64,000 bases of DNA from contig CAJOJA010000001.1 in the NCBI GenBank assembly GCA_905234735.1, positions 62,001 through 126,000 on the forward strand. Direction: 5' to 3'. The stretch is from an uncultured Bacteroidaceae bacterium. Lineage in GTDB: Bacteria; Bacteroidota; Bacteroidia; Bacteroidales; Bacteroidaceae. Shown in pieces: positions 57,452-64,000 of this stretch. Positions within the stretch are counted from its first letter, which is position 1; each line of letters opens with the position of its first letter. A program made the translations under genes and the position numbers. The notes below the pieces were generated by a model. The model made no database searches, was not told the origin of the DNA, and was given only the letters and a program-made list of their open reading frames with translations.

Positions 57452-59530
57452 TTAGAAAGCATCTACAAATGTGAATTCAACATTGATGCGACGGAACTCT
57501 CCTCCCGTGCCCTCGGCCAATTCTATCTTATATATATAGGATGTGTTCATGGTCAGCAAACTGGTCAGGTTTCTTTGGATGTAGTCCTTCACACCCGCAG
57601 CACGCAGGAAAGCCAGCTGTTCGTTGGTGCGTATGCCTGTCTTTGAGGTTACGGTCATTGTGTTTAATGCACCGTCGAGGTAATAGGGTTCTCCCTCGAT
57701 GTCGCCGTAGCAGCCATTGTAGGGGATGGTTCCAGTAATTTTCAGTGCATCGGCAGAACCAGTCATGCGAATCTCTACACGTTTGCCTGCGCGGATATAC
57801 TGCTGGAAGTCTTTCTCGAATGCCCGCATAACAATCTTTAGCATCGATTCGGCAGCATGAGATTCTTTGAGGACATACTTGCCAGGAGCGAAGTCTTCGT
57901 GGGCGGAATAGCGTCCTTCAACTGTGTAACCAAACCGTACCTTGTAATTATTGATACGTTCTCCATCGGCATTAAACGCTGGAACGACGTTGGTGCTCAC
58001 CTCTATTTTCGTGTGGTCGGAAATCAGGTTATCGCGCTTGGCCATCGAGATGATGTCCTCCTTGATGGCTTGCAATTTGACATCCTCCATGCTCGACTGC
58101 TGTACCAGCTCGATGGGTACGAAGTTGTCGTCGGAGAGCAGATAGTCGAGCGACTGGCGCGAGAGGTTGTTGAACTCGTAGGTCTTGCCTGTTTGTTTGT
58201 TGTAGACCAGGGCGTATGTCATTTCGAAGTGGTCGTCCTTCGTCAGCCCATAGACCACGTTGCGAAATTCCAAAGCTCCAGTGTCGGAGAATGTCGTCAC
58301 CTCATTCTCTGGTACGGTCAGATAGATTGGCGACATGTTATCGAAAGAGAGCGACAACATATTGGTCTCCTTGTTATAGCTGCCAAGTGTAATGGTAGAG
58401 GTGCTCAACAGATCTCCTGCCATGCGGGTTGCAATTTCCTGCTCGAAAAGCAGGGCCTGCTGCATGCGCGTTTCATCATTCACACGAGCATGGTATTCTG
58501 CATCGGTTTCACCCGGACGAATCTTTGACCATTCGTTCATACGCAAACTCAGTTCGTCGGCCAACAGACGGGTATAGTTGGGAATCAAACCTTTCAACAC
58601 TTTATATTTGATGGAACTATTTGTGTTGTAACTCAAGTATACCTGTTGCTTACCATCCTGCAAGTACCGAACATAACTGAGACCACCATCCTCGTCTGCC
58701 AGTCTGGGACGATCGTCGGCATCATTGAAGTTCACGAAGACCAGATTGCGGTCGCCAGATAGTATTGTAGCATACTTCCCGTCGGGATGGAAGTCGAAAC
58801 TGCGGGGTTCGCCCAAATTCGAAAATGTGAGTGTTGGTTTGAACGTGCGTGTATCATATATGGTCAGCACACCATCGGCCGTCAGCACACCCAATCGAGA
58901 GGTATCGAGGGAAAAACGTATGCAGACAATACTGCTCGGCATTGTCCAAGAACTGCGTACGGCCCCGGTTTCCTGATTCAAAATGGCAATACCACCCGTA
59001 CTGGACATGGCTATGAAGTATCCATTCGGGCTACACTCCATTTGTAAGGGGACAATGGGAAGAGTGTGATTGGCAGTCTCCGTGTATTGCCGGGTTTCGT
59101 AAACATGGAGTTGCTGGCCGTCTGCAACGAAGAAACGACGACTGTCGGCAGCGTATGCAATGGCCGTGGGCGATGTGAGTTCCGCAAAACGGTGCAATTC
59201 CTTTTGCTGCCAGGCATCCAGTATCTGTACAATTACTTTCTGCTTCTTCTGACTCAACAGGGCATAGCACGCGCCAGCGGGGTTAAACTTCAGGCTAACA
59301 ATATTGTAGGCAGCCGAACCGATTGAAAATCCTTTCAAGTTATACACACTGGTGCCGTTGTAGCAATAAGTGGAATAAAGGTAATTGTCGGCTCCCGTTG
59401 GTTTAACCGGTTGGCGGTAGTTGAGGTTCTTGCCCACTTCCACATGGCTATTCTGTGCCGTTGCCGCACTGGGGGCGAGAGCAAAAAGGAGCAACGAGAG
59501 GACTCCTAGATGTGCAGACCTTTTCATCAT
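57452..59530 (-). CDS. Exported WD40-like beta-propeller protein
   Basis: Signal peptide; repeated ..DSRRFFVADGQQLHVYETRQ.., ..TSRLGVLTADGVLTIYDTRTFKP.., ..DGKYATILSGDRNLVFVNFND.. blades. Confidence 0.7.
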   Translation of the reverse strand: MMKRSAHLGVLSLLLFALAPSAATAQNSHVEVGKNLNYRQPVKPTGADNYLYSTYCYNGTSVYNLKGFSIGSAAYNIVSLKFNPAGACYALLSQKKQKVIVQILDAWQQKELHRFAELTSPTAIAYAADSRRFFVADGQQLHVYETRQYTETANHTLPIVPLQMECSPNGYFIAMSSTGGIAILNQETGAVRSSWTMPSSIVCIRFSLDTSRLGVLTADGVLTIYDTRTFKPTLTFSNLGEPRSFDFHPDGKYATILSGDRNLVFVNFNDADDRPRLADEDGGLSYVRYLQDGKQQVYLSYNTNSSIKYKVLKGLIPNYTRLLADELSLRMNEWSKIRPGETDAEYHARVNDETRMQQALLFEQEIATRMAGDLLSTSTITLGSYNKETNMLSLSFDNMSPIYLTVPENEVTTFSDTGALEFRNVVYGLTKDDHFEMTYALVYNKQTGKTYEFNNLSRQSLDYLLSDDNFVPIELVQQSSMEDVKLQAIKEDIISMAKRDNLISDHTKIEVSTNVVPAFNADGERINNYKVRFGYTVEGRYSAHEDFAPGKYVLKESHAAESMLKIVMRAFEKDFQQYIRAGKRVEIRMTGSADALKITGTIPYNGCYGDIEGEPYYLDGALNTMTVTSKTGIRTNEQLAFLRAAGVKDYIQRNLTSLLTMNTSYIYKIELAEGTGGEFRRINVEFTFVDAF

Positions 59531-60017
59531 TCAATGTCTTTCTGCACCATGGCCCCAATGGTGATAGTTGTGATTTCACGTTAACGCTTACATACATATA
59601 AAAAACGTGGAGCCAGTCTCTTGCCCAGTCCACGGTATAAAGGCCTTCGCATTGCCCTGTCTATCGAACTGAGCAACGCCGAAAGCCCCACGATGATGCA
59701 TATACTAACACCCATACCATATATGATATAGGCATATATACATCCCTGCGGGCGTTCTTTGTTGCTTTGTTTTGATAGACATGTAGAGTTTGCGAAGTTC
59801 TTATACCGTCAAACCAAAGCGTAAGATACGCCTTTCCATAATGTATGTGTCGCCCCGCCTCTGCCCCGACGGACCTTCGGCATATGGGTTGACAAGCACA
59901 AAGTTAAGAAATATTTATGAATTAGAAGTTAAATTATATAAAAAAAATGAAAAAAGCGCATTATTATGCTATATATCAGGCCTTACATGGTCCTGGCTTA
60001 ATCGATACGTCGACGGA

Positions 60018-60063
60018 GCTCCGACGATACGACGACGAGGCCCCGACGACGTATCGTCGGAGC
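60018..60063. repeat. 14-bp perfect inverted repeat within a GC-rich structured intergenic element
   Basis: gctccgacgatacg (60018-60031) / cgtatcgtcggagc (60050-60063); followed by tgcgcatgtaggcgcatgcgcg. Confidence 0.8.
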
Positions 60064-60128
60064 CCCAACCTATCAACGTGTGCGCATGTAGGCGCATGCG
60101 CGTGTTTCCTAATTAATGTTGTGTTCGC

Positions 60129-61619
60129 TTAGAACCGCATAGAGCGCCAGATATCGGTGATGTTCTCCGAGGTGTTGGTGGCAGGGGTCTGGTTCTTGCG
60201 CAACTTCAGGTCGCGGGCCTTCTCAGATACTTGCTTGGTGAGCATGTCAGAGAGTTCGCCGAAACTGATGTTGCCGTAGGAAGAGCCGATGGCGTTGAGC
60301 AGATAGTAGGTGAACAGGCCGTGACCCTCCTCGGGGTAGCCCTGGGCAGTCTCGTTGCCCTGAGCTGCGGAGAAGACAATAACGGAGCCTTCGCCGAGGG
60401 TAGCCTCCTCAGCATCTACTTCGACTCCACGCAGACCCTCAGTGACGCCTTCGCTGTCGCGGTTGACACCACTGAAGCAGGCATCCAGGAAGACGCTGGT
60501 CTGACGGAAGGCCATGTTACCCAGGCGGCGGTAGAACTCGTCAAGGGCTATGCCGCGCTGGGGGGCTGTTCCACGCACGTCGGTGGGCAGGAGGTAGGCC
60601 TTGTTGTGGTCCTTGACATCGGGCACTCCGTGACCAGCATAGTAGACGATGAGGTTCTTCTCGAAGCGGTTGGGTATCTTCTCGAGCCAATCAGTGAGCT
60701 CCTCCTCCAGAATCATCTGCTTGGTGGCATCCTCGCTAACGTGAATGTTGACGGAGGGAATGCCGAGTGTCTTTTTGCAGTAGTCGCTGAAGACGCGTGC
60801 GTCGTGGATGGCGTAGGGTACGTCGGAGACGAAGCGGTAGTTCTGGTTGCCGATGACGAGGGCGTAGGTCTCGGTGCGTGAAAAGTTGTTGACAGGGATG
60901 ATGGAGTCAACGGAGGAAGTCATGTAGTCGTAGTCGACGGTGTAGGACTGTACGCCCTCTTTGATGGCAGAGGGGGCAATGCCGTACTCGGAGCAGTTCT
61001 CCTTGTTGATGTAGGGAGGCAGGCGCAGTATCTCGCCAGTATAGAGCGAGTGGCGCACTTCATCGTCGACCTTCACTTCGCTGGCGAAGGCATAGTGGCC
61101 GAGCAAGGCCGTGGGAGCCACCTCGAGCGACGTGAGCCCGGTGCAGGACACGAAGCCCTGAATGCCTACGCGGCAGTGGTCGGGAATCTTCACTGTGGTC
61201 AGTGCCGTGCAGTTGGCGAAGGCGATGGTCTCGATCTTCTGTAACTGCTGAGGCAGAGAGATGGTGCGCAGGCGCTGGCAGTTCATGAAGGCGCCCCAGC
61301 CTATCTCCTGCAGGTCGGTGCCCTGAAAGACTACTTCCTGCAGCTTGTCACAGTTGGCAAAGGCGCACGAACCGATGGCCGTGATGCCGGCACCGATTTC
61401 GACACGCTTCACATTGAGGCGCTTCTTGCGCCAGGGGGCGATGTTACGCGCAACGTCATAGTTGTCGATGCGCATGCTGAAGCCTTTTTTGTTCACGTTT
61501 TGTATGGAGAGGGTGTAGCCGTCGAAGGTCCACTTCACGTCCTCGCCGCAACGGCCTTCCTGTGACATGACAGGAAGGGCGAGAAAGACCATCAGGGTCA
61601 AGAAAATATATCTTTTCAT
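60129..61619 (-). CDS. Exported LRR_5 (BspA-like) - caspase-like (peptidase C14) protein
   Basis: AIGSCAFANCDKLQEVVFQGTDLQEIGWGAFMNCQRLRTISLP LRRs; LIVYYAGHGVPDVKDH and SVFLDACFSGVNRD catalytic motifs. Confidence 0.88.
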   Translation of the reverse strand: MKRYIFLTLMVFLALPVMSQEGRCGEDVKWTFDGYTLSIQNVNKKGFSMRIDNYDVARNIAPWRKKRLNVKRVEIGAGITAIGSCAFANCDKLQEVVFQGTDLQEIGWGAFMNCQRLRTISLPQQLQKIETIAFANCTALTTVKIPDHCRVGIQGFVSCTGLTSLEVAPTALLGHYAFASEVKVDDEVRHSLYTGEILRLPPYINKENCSEYGIAPSAIKEGVQSYTVDYDYMTSSVDSIIPVNNFSRTETYALVIGNQNYRFVSDVPYAIHDARVFSDYCKKTLGIPSVNIHVSEDATKQMILEEELTDWLEKIPNRFEKNLIVYYAGHGVPDVKDHNKAYLLPTDVRGTAPQRGIALDEFYRRLGNMAFRQTSVFLDACFSGVNRDSEGVTEGLRGVEVDAEEATLGEGSVIVFSAAQGNETAQGYPEEGHGLFTYYLLNAIGSSYGNISFGELSDMLTKQVSEKARDLKLRKNQTPATNTSENITDIWRSMRF

Positions 61620-61661
61620 AGTTGTTGTGTTAGATGGTAAATGATAAAGGAGTTAATGCAT

Positions 61662-62633
61662 TTACTTGCCGAAGCGGTAGGTGAGATAGACGCGATTGGT
61701 GGTGGTGTCAAACTTATACCATTTATTCTCGAAATCGTCATCACCTATGTTTTTGAACTTATACTTGCCCATAGTATGTTCGTACCCCATACCGATGCGC
61801 TTCCACGTCACGTTGAAACCTATAGAGTGGTACAGGCCGTGACCAAGCATGAACTGGATGTGATTGCGGGCCTCGAGAGCGGAAAGGTCGAGTGTTTCAA
61901 GCAAATCATACAGAACGTCCTCTTCTTTTTGGGGATTGAATAGCATGAACGAGGCACGGTAGCCGATGTGGTAATAGACATTGAATTTCAGAAAATGAAG
62001 CCCACGCGCCCCGTTGAGATGGGTGAAAGGTGCCACGGTAATCGACGGACCAAGGTTCATACCATAGGTAATTCGGAACTTCTTGCTGTTCCAGTGAGGA
62101 TAGTAGAATTCCTTTGTCTTGTTATTATCGTCCTTCGCCATATAGGTTTCATCACTGTCGTAGATATACTTACCTTCGTTTTCCGCCTCATAGTAGTCGA
62201 AACTGAGGTCCATACCCGTAAAGTCGATATTGAACTGAACCATTTGGGCGATGGGCTTGTGCAGTTTGATGTTCTTTCCGGCCATGAGGGAGAGGCCATA
62301 TTTGCGACTGAACATGGGGACAATTCCCTTATTGTATCCAGTCAACCCCAACCCAGTTTCATAGTCCTCGGTTGGATTCAGCGTGCTCTTCGTGTGGTAC
62401 GCCAGATTGAAATAACCACGATTGGCCCACACCTTAGCATAATGCCCCGCCTGGGCCGAACGGTTGGTCACCATCTGCTGCGTGCGGACGATGTCCTTGA
62501 TGGTGGTGATTTCCACGGAATCCTCCTTCCAGTCAATATTGGCCAGACGATTGTCCTTCTCGTCGGTCTGGCCCATCGAGGGCAAGAGGAAGAGGGAAGC
62601 AATCGCGGTTGCTAAAAACTTTCTCATAGACAA
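61662..62633 (-). CDS. Outer-membrane-barrel-like protein, paralogous to 54250-55410
   Basis: GPSITVAPFTHLNGARGLHFLKFNVYYHIGY..HSIGFNVTWKRIGMGYEHTMGKY..; terminal aromatic-rich strand. Confidence 0.65.
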   Translation of the reverse strand: MSMRKFLATAIASLFLLPSMGQTDEKDNRLANIDWKEDSVEITTIKDIVRTQQMVTNRSAQAGHYAKVWANRGYFNLAYHTKSTLNPTEDYETGLGLTGYNKGIVPMFSRKYGLSLMAGKNIKLHKPIAQMVQFNIDFTGMDLSFDYYEAENEGKYIYDSDETYMAKDDNNKTKEFYYPHWNSKKFRITYGMNLGPSITVAPFTHLNGARGLHFLKFNVYYHIGYRASFMLFNPQKEEDVLYDLLETLDLSALEARNHIQFMLGHGLYHSIGFNVTWKRIGMGYEHTMGKYKFKNIGDDDFENKWYKFDTTTNRVYLTYRFGK

Positions 62634-62651
62634 AATCTTTTAGGTTTACGG

Positions 62652-63551
62652 TTATTGATTATTGGTTATGGCATTGGAGTTGACCACCTTCACCCAACGG
62701 CGGTCGACCACCATGTCGTTGTCGCTGCGCTTGTTGCGCAGCATCCAAGCCTGGAAGTCGCTGTAGGAAAGAGAATTGGGGTGCTGGGGGTCGTTGCGGT
62801 TGTCGATGCACTTGGTGAAAGGATTGGGCGAGAAGATGACCACGAGCTGAAAACTCTCCTCGCTGTGCTGGGTGCTCAGCTTGTAGTAGCGGGCTTGGGG
62901 GTCGGATGACTTGTCGAAGAGAATGTACTTCTGACCACCCCGTATAGAGAAACGCCCCATGGGGTTCTTGTTGTCGTAGGGCAACAGACAGGAGACCTCC
63001 TTGTAGTTCTCCACCAGATAGACGGCCAAATAGCCATCAACGGGCGCCTTGAAGTCGATGAAGAAACGCTCGCCCTGACGGAACTGGGTAGCAGCCTCCA
63101 GACCATTGGCACCGTTGCGCATCGTTATCGCGCTGATTTCGATTTGCGACTGGACGATTTCGCGAGCTTCGCCCCAGACATGGGCCGTGATATAGAGTTT
63201 CTCGTTGTCGCCGTCGTATTCGACCGATATTTCCGCCGGTTTGCGATCGCCCAGCCAGTCGCCCTTGGCGCTGGTGCCCGTATTCTCCATAGCGAAGCTG
63301 CTCACCTGCTGACCATCGACCTCGGCCGAACCGCCAACAAAGTCAGAAGCCACCGTTTCACCGAATTCGCGCTTGATGGCATCGTTCTTGGCCAGTTCGA
63401 TGGCACGCTGACGCGCCTGGAACAGGGTGATATTGTCGGTGAGGTTCACAGCCAGCGTGTATTCACCCTCCACTCTGGCCGTACGCTGGGCCAGAGCAGA
63501 CATGGGCAACAGGGTCGCAAACAGGAATCCTAAGATATACTTCTTCATCAT
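62652..63551 (-). CDS. DUF4384-like exported protein
   Basis: DGYLAVYLVENYKEVSCLLPYDNKNPMGRFSIRGGQKYILF resembles DUF4384; signal peptide MKKYILGFLFATLLPMSALAQ. Confidence 0.65.
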   Translation of the reverse strand: MMKKYILGFLFATLLPMSALAQRTARVEGEYTLAVNLTDNITLFQARQRAIELAKNDAIKREFGETVASDFVGGSAEVDGQQVSSFAMENTGTSAKGDWLGDRKPAEISVEYDGDNEKLYITAHVWGEAREIVQSQIEISAITMRNGANGLEAATQFRQGERFFIDFKAPVDGYLAVYLVENYKEVSCLLPYDNKNPMGRFSIRGGQKYILFDKSSDPQARYYKLSTQHSEESFQLVVIFSPNPFTKCIDNRNDPQHPNSLSYSDFQAWMLRNKRSDNDMVVDRRWVKVVNSNAITNNQ

Positions 63552-63565
63552 TACGTTTGGGGGTA

Positions 63566-64000
63566 TTACATCTTCACTAAATAAAACATTTGCACCTCAG
63601 TCAGCAACTCCTGCTTCTTGCCGGGTACCTTTCGGTAAACCTGCAGACTGGGGGACATGCCCTTCAACGTCTGACGGACGGAAATCTCGAACTGATTGGT
63701 GAAGGACAGACCGCTCTTGGCCTCGCGCCCCTCATTCAGATTAGACATGATGAGAGACGTGGCACCGGAGATTTGGCTCTCCTTCATACCAGCTGTCTGG
63801 CTCAAGGCATTGGCACGGGCAGCGGAGTAGGCGAGATTCTCGTTTTTGTTGCGCGAATGGCCTACTACCAGCTGGAGTCCGCCGCCCCCTGCCTCCATCT
63901 GGGCAAAATGGCCGGAGACGGCAGTTTCAAGGCTGGCGGTGGAGGCATACACCTTCCAGCCGCCTTTCTTCATGAGCTTGATGGTCTTCTTGCACTCCTT
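63566..64000 (-). CDS. Partial exported protein, LPP20-like pattern, 5' end outside window
   Basis: ENLAYSAARANALSQTAGMKESQISGATS..; frame stays open to the window edge (..KECKKTIKLMKKGGWKVY). Confidence 0.5.
   Translation of the reverse strand, partial: KECKKTIKLMKKGGWKVYASTASLETAVSGHFAQMEAGGGGLQLVVGHSRNKNENLAYSAARANALSQTAGMKESQISGATSLIMSNLNEGREAKSGLSFTNQFEISVRQTLKGMSPSLQVYRKVPGKKQELLTEVQMFYLVKM

Noticed and set aside
59790-60132. ORFs of 108 and 61 aa across the GC-rich intergenic element
   Set aside because: They cross the inverted repeat and AT-rich spacer, with no family or ribosome-binding signal.

Overview
64-kb window from a Bacteroidetes chromosome, most likely Prevotella-like. This rests on SusC/SusD pairs, TAnnTTTG -7 promoter boxes and the protein families present. 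Left part (1-24 kb): a partial GH2 beta-galactosidase, malQ, xylB-xylA, and a fructan-type polysaccharide utilization locus. The locus has a PBP-TM-AraC regulator, SusC, SusD, a surface lipoprotein, two GH32-type proteins, an MFS sugar transporter and a fructokinase. Middle (24-49.7 kb): a tRNA-Met and housekeeping genes (lptF/G-like, ribBA, aspartate aminotransferase, GH3-family protein, rnr), secreted proteins including a PI-PLC with dockerin-like repeats, a DUF1963/Sel1/unknown/MORN-like operon, an ABC ATPase and a GH20. Right (49.8-64 kb): an accessory region with a smalltalk-like mini-protein, a probable HU-tail remnant and an Rpn/PD-(D/E)XK protein. It also holds a co-directional cluster of secreted caspase-like proteases (C14) with TPR, LRR, WD40-like, DUF4384-like, carboxypeptidase-regulatory and outer-membrane barrel proteins. 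Main hunt results: (1) several families of short dispersed repeats occur both between genes and inside at least 11 coding sequences; depending on orientation they encode a hydrophobic signal peptide or a charged linker/loop. (2) The exported caspase cluster contains two paralogous caspase plus barrel modules. (3) Three intergenic elements are built from nested inverted repeats, one with 33-bp perfect termini. (4) A DUF1963/Sel1/MORN operon appears to share an unannotated domain between two of its proteins. (5) A PBP-TM-AraC regulator lacks the kinase/receiver part of a hybrid two-component system. All family assignments are by eye; no searches were run.
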